Part shown: piece after piece, positions 1 through 9,505 of the stretch
How the letters are laid out: each line of letters begins with the position of its first letter
Numbering within the stretch: the first letter of the stretch is position 1
Assembly (NCBI GenBank): GCA_947062475.1
Contig: CAMSQA010000006.1
Span: forward strand, 1 to 64,000
Source: an uncultured Clostridia bacterium
GTDB taxonomy: Bacteria > Bacillota > Clostridia > Christensenellales > UBA1242
Length of the DNA: 64,000 bases
Direction of reading: 5' to 3'
Program-made: the position numbers and the translations under genes
The notes under the pieces: model-generated
What the model was told of the DNA's origin: nothing
What the model saw: only the letters and a program-made list of their open reading frames with translations
Databases searched by the model: none

Positions 1-256
1 TAATATAATTTTTCATTATTTTTTTTATTTATTTTAAATTTAATTTAGTTTTAATTTAATTTTTTTTATTTTATTAATATTTTTGTTGATTTTTCTTTTG
101 GCTAGAGAGAAAAAAGATAATTATAATGTTTTTTTATTTATTTTTTTAAATTTTTTCAATTTTTTAATTAATTTACCAATATTTTTCAAATTTTTGTCAG
201 TCAACATTGAAATTGCTTAGTTGAGGATTTTATAATATGGGCAATTAGCTAATGAG

Positions 257-559
257 ATGGGAGGAGGCGTGGAAGAACAGGACAAGATCAAAAAGGCACT
301 TATGAAAAAAGCACTTGGGTATAATGCAGATGAAGTTGTTGAAGAGTATGTAATTGACGATGAAGGTGAGGCTAGACTCTCTAAAAAGAAGGTCACTAGA
401 AAGCATTTTAGTCCTGACATTACAGCTGTTAAAGTTTTGCTTGAGAAGTATTATAAAACCTATGAAGATGAAGTTCTTGCCATGTCGGATGAAGTGCTTC
501 TTGCCGAAAAGGAAAAGCTTGAAAAACAATTGAAGGAGGTGAAAAATGGAATTAAATGA
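257..559 (+). CDS. small conserved phage-associated protein (function unknown)
   Basis: ORF with GGGAGGAGG upstream, directly upstream of and overlapping the structural gene chain. Confidence 0.5.
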   Translation: MGGGVEEQDKIKKALMKKALGYNADEVVEEYVIDDEGEARLSKKKVTRKHFSPDITAVKVLLEKYYKTYEDEVLAMSDEVLLAEKEKLEKQLKEVKNGIK

Positions 560-764
560 ATGTAAGCATTTGACGAAATGTGATTTCTATGGTTGCAATA
601 ATGTGGCTAAATATAGTTTTTCAACAAAGGGACTTTTGAGACGCAATCTTTGCTTTTGTGAAGATTGTCTAAAGGGAATGTATCATGCCATAGGAAAGAT
701 GCAAACTCCAAAAGGTATAAACAGTCCATTTAAACTAAATAAAAGGTTGGGTGAAAAAAGATGA
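546..764 (+). CDS. small Cys-rich protein, possible zinc-binding
   Basis: C-x5-C-x4-C ... CFCEDC pattern; overlaps neighbours on both sides (translational coupling). Confidence 0.5.
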   Translation: MELNECKHLTKCDFYGCNNVAKYSFSTKGLLRRNLCFCEDCLKGMYHAIGKMQTPKGINSPFKLNKRLGEKR

Positions 765-2611
765 TAAATGAAGATGAACAAATTGTTAAGGAAGTAATTG
801 ATGATTTTAAAAAACGTGCTGAAATGAGAAGAAGTTTTGATCTTATTTGGCAAATCAATATGAATTTTTTGATGGGAAATCAATTTTGCAATGTTGGTTA
901 TGGCAATCGCCTAGAAGAAGTAGATAGACAGTTTTTCTGGCAAGAGCGAGAGGTTTTTAATCATATCGCACCAATTTTTGACATTCGTTATGCAAAACTT
1001 TCAAAAGTTAAGCCAGATATAAATATTATTCCAGCGACAAATGATGAACGAGATAAAATTACTGCGAAAGTTTCAAAAAAAATCTATAGTTCTATTAAAA
1101 ACAAACTTGATATAAATACCAAAATCAATCAAGCAATTAAGTGGTCTGAAGTTTGTGGAACAGCTTTCTATAAAATTGGTTGGAATCCAAATGGAGGTCA
1201 AATTATTGCAAAGGACGAAAATGGACAAGAAATTAGAAGTGGCGAAGTTGAGTTTTCGGCTGTAAGTCCATTTGAAATTTATCCTGATTCATCAGTTTGT
1301 GAAAGCATAGAAGAGTGTCAAAGTATCATTCACGCTAAAGCATTTTCAACAAGGCAAATTGAAAATATGTATGGTGTGAAAGTTAAAGGCGAAAAAATAA
1401 ATACCTATGCACTTGATAATGTAAGTTTTGGAGTTGGAGGTTTGGGCTTTAACGGAACAGTGCCAAAAATGATTGAAAATGTCAAAGAGGATAGTGCGGT
1501 TGTAATTGAGCGATATTCTCGTCCAAGCAGTGATTATCCAAATGGCAGATTGACAATTGTGGCGGGTAATAAGCTTGTTTTTGATGGAGAACTTCCATTT
1601 ATATTTGATGATGGTGAAAGGGATTTACCATTTGTAAGACAGACAAGTATAGCTGAACCTGGATGTTTTTGGGGGACAAGTGTGATTGAAAGATTGATTC
1701 CCGTGCAAAGGGCATACAATGCTGTCAAAAACCGCAAGCATGAATTTATAAATAGGTTATCACTTGGGGTGCTGAGCGTGGAAGATGGCTCTGTTGATCT
1801 TGACAACCTTGAAGATGAGGGGCTTTGTCCTGGCAAAGTGCTTGTTTATAGGCAGGGTGCAAGCGAGCCTAAGTATTTGCAAAGCGAGACTTTGCCAAGT
1901 GGCATTGAAAAGGAAGAATCAAATTTACTTGATGAATTTAAATCAATAAGTGGTGTCAGTGATCTTTTAAGTGCTGGTTCACTTACTTCTCAGATGAGTG
2001 GTGTTGCGATTGAACTGATGATTTCCCAAGATGAAACAAGACTTAATGCTTCTATTGACAGCATTAATACCTCTGTAAAACATATCGCTAAAAAGATTTT
2101 GCAGTTGTATAAACAATTTGCAACTCTTCCAAGACTTGCAAGAGTTATTGGAGAAAATGGACAGATTGAAATGTTTTATTTCTCTTCAAGCGATATTTCA
2201 AGTGATGACATTGAAATTGAAAGTCAAACAGAGGGATTTAATACATTGTCGCAAAGACGTGAAATGATTATGTCACTTCTTAAAAATGGCGTGCTTAGCG
2301 ATGAGAATAATCAACTTTCAAACAGAATGAAATGTAAAATTCTTGAAATGCTTGGCATGGGTATTTGGGAAAATGCACAAGATGTCAATGAACTTCATAT
2401 TAAAAAAGCCAGCAATGAAAACCTTAAGATGCTGAGCGGGGAAGAGATAAAAGCAAGTGAAATTGACAATCATGAACTTCATATAAACGAGCATATTGCA
2501 TTTATGCTTGGTGAAGATTTTGAAAAAGCATGCAAGAATGATGTGAATTTGGAAGAAAAATTCTTGCAGCATATAAATAATCATAAAAAATTTAATTTAG
2601 TGGAGGAATAA
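761..2611 (+). CDS. phage portal protein (podovirus/P22-like candidate)
   Basis: 616 aa; portal-like N-terminus (FNHIAPIFDIRYAKLSKVKPDINIIPA) and SGVSDLLSAGSLTSQMSGVAI region; followed by scaffold and capsid. Confidence 0.75.
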   Translation: MINEDEQIVKEVIDDFKKRAEMRRSFDLIWQINMNFLMGNQFCNVGYGNRLEEVDRQFFWQEREVFNHIAPIFDIRYAKLSKVKPDINIIPATNDERDKITAKVSKKIYSSIKNKLDINTKINQAIKWSEVCGTAFYKIGWNPNGGQIIAKDENGQEIRSGEVEFSAVSPFEIYPDSSVCESIEECQSIIHAKAFSTRQIENMYGVKVKGEKINTYALDNVSFGVGGLGFNGTVPKMIENVKEDSAVVIERYSRPSSDYPNGRLTIVAGNKLVFDGELPFIFDDGERDLPFVRQTSIAEPGCFWGTSVIERLIPVQRAYNAVKNRKHEFINRLSLGVLSVEDGSVDLDNLEDEGLCPGKVLVYRQGASEPKYLQSETLPSGIEKEESNLLDEFKSISGVSDLLSAGSLTSQMSGVAIELMISQDETRLNASIDSINTSVKHIAKKILQLYKQFATLPRLARVIGENGQIEMFYFSSSDISSDDIEIESQTEGFNTLSQRREMIMSLLKNGVLSDENNQLSNRMKCKILEMLGMGIWENAQDVNELHIKKASNENLKMLSGEEIKASEIDNHELHINEHIAFMLGEDFEKACKNDVNLEEKFLQHINNHKKFNLVEE

Positions 2612-2613
2612 TT

Positions 2614-3417
2614 ATGGAAGAAAATAGAGAACAACCGATTATAATGCCAGCAACCGCTTTAAACCGAGCAGATGAGAGAAGTGCTATGAGCGAAATCGGC
2701 TCTCTGCATGATTTAGGGAAATTTAAAACTGTGCAGGCTTTGAAAGACGCGTATGATAGTTTGCAGGTGGAGTTTACTAAAAAATGCCAAAAACTTAGTC
2801 AGTTACAAAAAGATAAAACTGAAGATTTGACAAATCAAAGAGGTGAAAAGGCAATTTCTGAAGTCAATAAAAATCAAGAAGATTTATCACAAAATGAAGA
2901 TAATTTAATTGAAAATGATGAAAATATTAATAAAAACGAAGAAAATATCGTCAAAAACCAAGAAATTGACTTGATTAATCAAAAAAGTTTGAAGGAAAAG
3001 AAGTCGGATAATATTGAAATTGAAGCCGAAAATTCAAACGATAACTCTTTGGATGAGGAAATGGCAAAGTTCCTTGAAAGTAATTTTGACGCAAGTAGTT
3101 ATGCTGATGAAATCAAACAAAGATTTCAAAGTGTAAACATTAAAAATTCTGACCCTTTTGCGGTTGCATGGGCAGAAGTCCTTATCTCTCATATAAAAGA
3201 GGGGGATAAACTTAGCGACCCAATAATCAATCAATATGTTTTATCTGATGAAAATGTAAGAAAAAAGATAGTCGAAGATTATCTTGTTCAGCTAAACAAA
3301 TCAAAACCACCAATTGTCATATCTTCGCAAAGCGGAGAAAGGTTGTCAGGTGTCATGCCTGACAGCCCTAAAACGCTTGATGATGCAAAGAGGCTTGTGG
3401 GCAAGATGTTTAGCTAA
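2614..3417 (+). CDS. phage scaffold-like protein
   Basis: Charged, coiled-coil-like Asn/Glu/Lys-rich protein between portal and capsid. Confidence 0.6.
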   Translation: MEENREQPIIMPATALNRADERSAMSEIGSLHDLGKFKTVQALKDAYDSLQVEFTKKCQKLSQLQKDKTEDLTNQRGEKAISEVNKNQEDLSQNEDNLIENDENINKNEENIVKNQEIDLINQKSLKEKKSDNIEIEAENSNDNSLDEEMAKFLESNFDASSYADEIKQRFQSVNIKNSDPFAVAWAEVLISHIKEGDKLSDPIINQYVLSDENVRKKIVEDYLVQLNKSKPPIVISSQSGERLSGVMPDSPKTLDDAKRLVGKMFS

Positions 3418-3501
3418 AAAAAATTATATTTCTCTTTAAAACATATAAGCAATTGAAATTAATTTTACTTTTTTTAAAATTAAAATATTTTGGAGGGAAA
3501 A

Positions 3502-4716
3502 ATGGTAACATTACAAACTGCTGAAAGTGCTTTGAAGAATGTTTATCTTGGCGTGGTTGCAAATCAACTTAACGTCAATGCAAATCCACTTTTGGCGAAA
3601 ATAAAAAAATCAAGTAAAGATGTTTGGGGAAAAGAAGTCCGCAAACTTGCACCTTTTGGTATAAACGGAGGAATTGGTGCTGGCAGTGAAACTGATAGTC
3701 TTCCTAATTCTTCTGGCAATGGTTATGTTCAATTTATTGCAGAACTTAAAAACTTATACGGAAAAATTGAAATTTCTGATAAAGCAGTCAGAGCTTCAGC
3801 AAATAATGTTGGTGCTTTCGTCAATCTTTTATCTGATGAAATGGAAGGACTTGTAAAAGCTAGTGCATTTAATCTTGGAAGAATGTTGTATGGTGATGGC
3901 AGCGGCAAGCTTGCAGTAGTTGACAGCATTACTGGAACAACTGTAAAATGCAACAAAGTGAATAATCTTATTGAAGGTATGCTTGTAGATGTTTATTCTT
4001 CAGCAGGGAAAAAGAACACTGCTCCTATAAAAATTACTTATGTAGATAGAGTAAATAAAACTTTTACTTATCTTTCTTCTGCTGAACTTACTATCGCAAA
4101 AAATGATGTTCTTTACGTTCAAGGCTCAAAAGATTTTGAGATAAGCGGTCTTGGCAAATTGTTTGACACAAGTGCAACATCTATCTATGGAGTAAGTAAG
4201 AGTGAGCATCCATGGCTTAATCCTTATCAAGCGACTTCAGAAACTGAAATTTCAGATATATTAATTCAACAGGCAATTGATTTTCTTGATATGAATACTG
4301 ACAGTAAAATCAATTTTATTTCTTGCTCAAGCACAGTAAGAAGGGCTTATCAAGAATATTTAGGTGCTTATAGAAGAAATATTGATATTGCAGAACTTGA
4401 AGGTGGCTATAAGACTATTTCTCACAATGGCATTCCTGTTGTTGCTGATAGATTTGTTGATGATGACACAATGTATTTGTTAAATACAAATGACTTTACT
4501 CTTCATGAACTTTGTGACTGGCAATGGATTGAAGGTGAAGATGGCAGAATTTTAAAACAAAATCAGGGTTTCCCTACATATAGTGCAACCCTAGTAAAAT
4601 ATGCAGAGCTTATTTGTGATAAGCCATGCGGCCAAGCTAAAATTTCTGGCATAAAATCAAGTGTAACAAATCCTTTTACTTCAAACATTACTGTCAATAC
4701 AGCAAATGAAGCATAA
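3502..4716 (+). CDS. phage major capsid protein
   Basis: ATG 3502 after TTGGAGGG RBS; capsid-like sequence and position after scaffold. Confidence 0.7.
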   Translation: MVTLQTAESALKNVYLGVVANQLNVNANPLLAKIKKSSKDVWGKEVRKLAPFGINGGIGAGSETDSLPNSSGNGYVQFIAELKNLYGKIEISDKAVRASANNVGAFVNLLSDEMEGLVKASAFNLGRMLYGDGSGKLAVVDSITGTTVKCNKVNNLIEGMLVDVYSSAGKKNTAPIKITYVDRVNKTFTYLSSAELTIAKNDVLYVQGSKDFEISGLGKLFDTSATSIYGVSKSEHPWLNPYQATSETEISDILIQQAIDFLDMNTDSKINFISCSSTVRRAYQEYLGAYRRNIDIAELEGGYKTISHNGIPVVADRFVDDDTMYLLNTNDFTLHELCDWQWIEGEDGRILKQNQGFPTYSATLVKYAELICDKPCGQAKISGIKSSVTNPFTSNITVNTANEA

Positions 4717-4819
4717 GATATAATTTGGTAAAATAGGCAAAAAACAGAGAAAAAATCAAGGTTTTTTGCCTTTTTTCTTTAAATTTTTTAATATTTTTAA
4801 ATTTATGAGGTGAATTATA

Positions 4820-5134
4820 ATGAATTTAATCAAGATTATAGGTGATGTATTTTTCATCTGTCAGAGGCTTAAAGAGGTTGATGAAAGCTATGAAGTATAT
4901 TTCAATTTGTCAACAAAAAGCTATGAAGTCCATTCAAACAAGCAGCAGAAAAACAGCTATTGTTTTAAAGTCCCTTATCCTATTTTAGATGAGAGAACAA
5001 TTGATTATGCAATCAAAACACGTGCAGAAAATCGAGATAAAATCATTGAGGAAATCGAACTTAACAACAAACTCATAGAGGAAAAAAATATTAAAAATCA
5101 AGTTAATTTATTAAAGGAGGCGTTATGCTTGTAA
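4820..5134 (+). CDS. hypothetical phage protein
   Basis: GAGGTG RBS; in operon. Confidence 0.5.
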   Translation: MNLIKIIGDVFFICQRLKEVDESYEVYFNLSTKSYEVHSNKQQKNSYCFKVPYPILDERTIDYAIKTRAENRDKIIEEIELNNKLIEEKNIKNQVNLLKEALCL

Positions 5135-5676
5135 AAGATATTATTCTTAAAGTTTGTGACTTCACTGAAAATGATGAGTTGGCACAGGCTTTAATAAATG
5201 AAACTGCTCTTGATGAAGATAAACAAAATTTATTAAACAAACTGATTAAATGCTTCAATCTTGTCAGAAATGAGATTGTAAGTGAATTTATTCCTATTGT
5301 CAAAATGGAACGTTTTGTTTGCGACAATGGAAGGATAAATTTCAACCAATTTAATGGCAAGGTGATTGATATTCTTTCTGTCAAGGATAAATTTGGCAAT
5401 AACGTCAGGTTTAAAATATGTGACGATTTTATAGAATTTGACGGAAAGGATGTATGTGTTTGGTATAATGCATCGGCTGATGAACTTGACAAAGATGACC
5501 GATTTTTTTCGACTATTTCTGAGCGTGTTTATGCTTATGGCATTGTGCGTGAATATTATTTTATTCAGACGTTGTATGAGGATGCTAAAGTGTGGGATGA
5601 ACGTTTTAAATCAAGTTTGCAAGCCTTTGAAAGAAAAAAAGGAGGGACGGAATTGCCTCGTAGGAGGTGGATCTGA
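5125..5676 (+). CDS. head-tail connector / P22 gp4-like tail accessory candidate
   Basis: 183 aa, position between capsid and propeller-like protein; overlaps neighbours. Confidence 0.45.
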   Translation: MLVKDIILKVCDFTENDELAQALINETALDEDKQNLLNKLIKCFNLVRNEIVSEFIPIVKMERFVCDNGRINFNQFNGKVIDILSVKDKFGNNVRFKICDDFIEFDGKDVCVWYNASADELDKDDRFFSTISERVYAYGIVREYYFIQTLYEDAKVWDERFKSSLQAFERKKGGTELPRRRWI

Positions 5677-7190
5677 TGTTTTATAAAAAAACTCTTCAAA
5701 TCAAAAAGGGTATTGAAAAGGAATTTGAGTTTGACATGTTTGCCACAAATCAAAATTTGGAGACCGACCAGACTCAATTAAAAATTGGTGCTCCAAGAAA
5801 GGCTTTCAATTTCATTTCGGCTGATGGAACACTTAAAAATGGATATGGATTTAAAAAACTTGCAATGCCAGAAAGTGAAAGCAATATTGAAAATGAGACA
5901 GTCATTTCAATAAGAGGAAATGAAGTCAAAAACATATGGAAACATAAATGTTATGACAATGGCCTAGATAAAAATAAATATTATCTTTTTTATTTCAATG
6001 ATGAAGGAAATGCATGTTTTGACAACCTTTTTGCTTCAAGACCTTTGACAACTTTCAAACCTACAGGATATATTGATACGCCATTTGTATCTTACTATCG
6101 AAAGGGTTTGCAGGATGCAATGCTTCTTTCAGGAGATGTGAAAGATGATGACAACAATACTGTCAAAAAAGTTATGGTCATGACTGAAAATCATACTTAC
6201 ACAAATGAAAATGCCCCAAAAATAATGTCATGTTGTTGTCATTATGGAAAGTTGTTTGCAATTACAGCAAATGCGAGAGGCACTCTTATTTATAGCGAGG
6301 AAAATGATGTGCTTGAGTGGAGTAATGAAAAGACAAAAGATCTTGATTTCAGCGACCCACGTGGCGACCTTAATAAGATCATTTCTTTCAATGATTACCT
6401 TTATCTATTTCGAGATTTTGGTATAACCCGCATTTCTGAATATGGCAAAGATGACTTATTTGAAATATGTCATATATACCAAGCAGACAGCTATATCAAT
6501 CCAAACACAATTGCCGAGACTGGCGATAAAGTGTATTTTTTGGAAGGCGGAAGAATAAAAGTTTTTAATGGCTCGTCAATCAAAGATGTTGAGCTTGATG
6601 GTTTGAGCATTTTGCAGGAAAATGACAATCGTTTTGCTTATGGCGAATGTTTTGACGGGAAATATTATCTTGCTTGTCGTGGAAGCTTTGATGATGATAA
6701 TCTTGTTGGCTGTGAAGGTGAGCAAGGCGGATTTAAAAATAATTTGCTTATAGTTTATGATACGCTCAGCAAACATATTGACATCATGAGAGGTGTTGAC
6801 ATAAAAAAACTTCTCGCTCTGACAAATAAATTCAAGTCCAAGCTTGTTGCTTGCTTCAATGGCAAACATAAAGGCAAGATTGGTGAGCTTGTCAAAAATG
6901 GAAAGGTGTTTGATGAAAATTTGGATGCTGTTTGGGAAAGTGGAAAAACAGATTTCGGCTTTAATGGCAAACTTAAAAGGATAAAATCCTTTTTAATCAA
7001 AAGCGAAGGTGATTGCCTTGTCACCTTTAAAAGTGAACGCGGTGAAAAAACTTTCGCCGTCAAAGGCAAAGAAGTTGTGCAAAATATTCGAGCAAACATT
7101 TTGGGAAATCAATTTATTGTGAAGATAGAATCGCAACAATGTGACATGGTGTATATCAGCAATTTTGTGCTGAAAGTGAGTTGTGGCTGA
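5676..7190 (+). CDS. P22 gp10-like tail hub/DNA-stabilization protein candidate
   Basis: About 504 aa; propeller-like repeats (HYGKLFAITANARGTLIYSEEND; FNDYLYLFRDFGITRI; GDKVYFLEGGRIKVFNG); RBS TAGGAGG. Confidence 0.45.
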   Translation: MFYKKTLQIKKGIEKEFEFDMFATNQNLETDQTQLKIGAPRKAFNFISADGTLKNGYGFKKLAMPESESNIENETVISIRGNEVKNIWKHKCYDNGLDKNKYYLFYFNDEGNACFDNLFASRPLTTFKPTGYIDTPFVSYYRKGLQDAMLLSGDVKDDDNNTVKKVMVMTENHTYTNENAPKIMSCCCHYGKLFAITANARGTLIYSEENDVLEWSNEKTKDLDFSDPRGDLNKIISFNDYLYLFRDFGITRISEYGKDDLFEICHIYQADSYINPNTIAETGDKVYFLEGGRIKVFNGSSIKDVELDGLSILQENDNRFAYGECFDGKYYLACRGSFDDDNLVGCEGEQGGFKNNLLIVYDTLSKHIDIMRGVDIKKLLALTNKFKSKLVACFNGKHKGKIGELVKNGKVFDENLDAVWESGKTDFGFNGKLKRIKSFLIKSEGDCLVTFKSERGEKTFAVKGKEVVQNIRANILGNQFIVKIESQQCDMVYISNFVLKVSCG

Positions 7191-7297
7191 TGTTCGACAA
7201 ATTGAGAAATCATATTGATCAGATTAATAGAAGAGAATTTCTAGTCGAGGAATATCTCTTAAAAAAAATGCTTCAAAAAAGCAGGAGGAAAAAATAA
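7190..7297 (+). CDS. 35-aa small protein
   Basis: TGATG stop/start overlap with upstream gene; MFDKLRNHIDQINRREFLVEEYLLKKMLQKSRRKK; missed by ORF track. Confidence 0.45.
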   Translation: MFDKLRNHIDQINRREFLVEEYLLKKMLQKSRRKK

Positions 7298-7298
7298 T

Positions 7299-7526
7299 AT
7301 GGATTTCTGGTCTGAACTTGTAAAAACTGTGATTAGTAATGGAATTTTTGCTATGCTGTTTGTTTATCTGCTTTTCTATATTCTTAAGGATAGCCAAAAA
7401 AGAGAAGATGCCTATCGCAAAACCATTGACGAACTTGCCCAGCACCTTACCGTAATTGAAGATGTCAAAGAGGAAGTTGCAGAGATAAAAGATTTTCTTG
7501 AAAGGAGGTCTGATGATGAAATATAA
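7299..7526 (+). CDS. BhlA/UviB-like holin peptide
   Basis: One N-terminal TM plus charged coiled coil (FYILKDSQKREDAYRKTIDELA..); AGGAGG RBS. Confidence 0.65.
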   Translation: MDFWSELVKTVISNGIFAMLFVYLLFYILKDSQKREDAYRKTIDELAQHLTVIEDVKEEVAEIKDFLERRSDDEI

Positions 7527-7845
7527 ATCATATGGCTTTTGGACAGCCCTTGCTGGTGCAGTCACTCTTTTTGTGGGCACAATCACAAAATGCTTTGGCA
7601 TTTCTTTCAATGCTGCAATAGTTGAAGATGTCATCATGGCTTTTGCTGGCATACTGGTGGTGCTTGGAATAGTGTGCATGCCAATCGATAAAGAAAAAAA
7701 TCCAGATTCTCAAGACGAGAAAGAGGATGTTTGCAAAATTGAAGAAAATGTCTGCGATGATAGCAATGAAAAACATGAAGAAGAAAGCAAAAAATACTCT
7801 TTTCAAGAGAAAAATTCAAAAAATGATGATAAAAACCAAAACTAA
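7513..7845 (+). CDS. phage holin-like membrane protein
   Basis: KYKSYGFWTALAGAVTLFVGTITKCFG, two TM segments and charged tail. Confidence 0.55.
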   Translation: MMKYKSYGFWTALAGAVTLFVGTITKCFGISFNAAIVEDVIMAFAGILVVLGIVCMPIDKEKNPDSQDEKEDVCKIEENVCDDSNEKHEEESKKYSFQEKNSKNDDKNQN

Positions 7846-7847
7846 TC

Positions 7848-7884
7848 AAAAAACCCTCTATATGATTTATGGAGGGCTTTTTTG
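7848..7884 (+). terminator. rho-independent terminator
   Basis: CCCTC..GAGGG stem followed by T-tract. Confidence 0.7.
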
Positions 7885-7916
7885 TTTGTAAAACTTTTGT
7901 TTCTAATAGTTTTAAA

Positions 7917-7933
7917 TGTCGAAATTTGTCGAA
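7917..7933 (+). promoter_or_regulatory. tandem Spo0A-box-like motifs
   Basis: TGTCGAA at 7917-7923 and 7927-7933, 10 bp apart. Confidence 0.45.
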
Positions 7934-8091
7934 AGAATACAAAAATGGATATTGATAAGATGAATAAAAACTTGCTTAAAAGGAGGTTATTTCAATATTT
8001 TTGCAAACTTTTTAAATTTTCTTTGCTTTTGCTATTGATTTATTGGTGAAGGTGTGTTATCCTATAGATAAGAAAACTCTAGGGGGATATT

Positions 8092-9177
8092 ATGAAGAAA
8101 AATAAGAAAGAAAGAGAAGTGAAAGAAGTCCTTAAAAACGAAGATAAACCATACAAATTTTGGACGACCACCAAAAAAATCTTTGCAGGCATTATTGTCG
8201 CTGTCATCGTTGCAGGTGCTGCAATCGGTCTTGCAGTTGGCCTTACAAGCAATAATAACAATGTTCCAACTCCACCTAGTGGCCCAAGCATTGAACAGCC
8301 TTCAAATCCAGGAAATCCTGGCGTGATTGTCCCTCCAGAGCAAGAAAAACCAGGTGATGGCGAAATCGTAAATCCAGATCCAGGACCTGAAAATCCAGAT
8401 CCTGATAATCCAAATCAAGGCGGTGATCAAAACCCTGAAGTGAAAATTGAAAATGTAGGTGACCTCCTCCAAAATCATGCTCAGACACTTAATAATGCAT
8501 TGAATAAAAATCTCTTTGAAAACGTAGGAAAAGATGTAATAAATAGATTTTTTAAGACAGAAAAAGCTTCAAATATTGATTGGTATGTGCAAGACGGCAA
8601 AGATGCAAACTCAATAAAAGGTTTTGATTTAAAATTCAATTATGATGCAGGAAGTGGTTCTGAAAGATATATCGTTTGCAGTGTGAAGTTGCAAGATGCA
8701 ATACAAATTGCTGACCTTCACAGTGCAAATGGTATAACAAATGAAACAATCACAAATGCAATAAAAGCACAAGCAGACAATTTGGAGTGTGCACAAAAAT
8801 ATTCTTTCACTTACACTGAAGCAGACAAAACCACAAATATCGAATTGAAAAATGCAATTTGCGACAAATTGTTTGGTAAAAACGAGACTGCAGAAAGATA
8901 TATTGTTGATGTAGGTCATAAGATTGATAGCGAAGGTTTAAGCGATGTTCGTGAATTTAAAGTTGTGGAAATCACTGAAAATGGAGTGCAAGAAAAAACT
9001 GTTTGGATAAAGGATAATGGCAAAGATTATCAAGAAAACTTTGAAAAAGGTGAATATAGAGAAGTTTACGAAGCTCAAAAAGTAGATTTTACTGGAAATA
9101 AAATTGAGCAAAGTGCAGAAAGTCTTGCGGATTATATGCTTGAAATGCCAGACGGAAGCTATTTTGAATTATGCTGA
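8092..9177 (+). CDS. membrane-anchored exported protein with Pro-rich linker
   Basis: GGGGG RBS, N-terminal TM, Pro/Asn/Gly-rich linker. Confidence 0.7.
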   Translation: MKKNKKEREVKEVLKNEDKPYKFWTTTKKIFAGIIVAVIVAGAAIGLAVGLTSNNNNVPTPPSGPSIEQPSNPGNPGVIVPPEQEKPGDGEIVNPDPGPENPDPDNPNQGGDQNPEVKIENVGDLLQNHAQTLNNALNKNLFENVGKDVINRFFKTEKASNIDWYVQDGKDANSIKGFDLKFNYDAGSGSERYIVCSVKLQDAIQIADLHSANGITNETITNAIKAQADNLECAQKYSFTYTEADKTTNIELKNAICDKLFGKNETAERYIVDVGHKIDSEGLSDVREFKVVEITENGVQEKTVWIKDNGKDYQENFEKGEYREVYEAQKVDFTGNKIEQSAESLADYMLEMPDGSYFELC

Positions 9178-9178
9178 T

Positions 9179-9210
9179 AAAAAAAGATTGCAAAAATGCA
9201 ATCTTTTTTG
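9179..9210 (+). terminator. rho-independent terminator
   Basis: AAAAAAGATTGCA-AAAA-TGCAATCTTTTTT. Confidence 0.8.
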
Positions 9211-9351
9211 ATGTCGTAAATGGCAGAAAAACATCGAAAATAAAAGAATAATATCGAAATATCAGATATTTTGTCATAATTTAAATAAAAATGTTGAAAC
9301 AATAAAATTATTGTAGAAAAATAGAGAAAAATATCGAAAGATTGATAAAAA

Positions 9352-9418
9352 TGTCGAAATATGTAAGAATATGTTGAAAAATTAAATATAATGTCAAAAT
9401 GTGTCGAATAATGTCGAA
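9352..9418 (+). promoter_or_regulatory. cluster of Spo0A-box-like motifs
   Basis: TGTCGAA at 9352-9358, 9402-9408 and 9412-9418; candidate promoter TTGATT(9451)-N17-TAAAAT(9474) downstream. Confidence 0.45.
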
Positions 9419-9505
9419 ACTTAAGAACACAGGCAATTGTTGAAAAACAGTTGATTTTTATTTAAAAATAGGATAAAATATTTATAATAAAAGAAGGAGG
9501 GAGAT

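Noticed and set aside
1-216. Possible gene in the AT-rich left edge
   Set aside because: No ORF with RBS; almost pure A/T and cut by the window edge.
9230-9420. ATCGAAA/TGTCGAA-rich intergenic region as a CRISPR or iteron origin
   Set aside because: Irregular spacing and degenerate cores, no rep gene nearby; Spo0A-box-like sites fit better.
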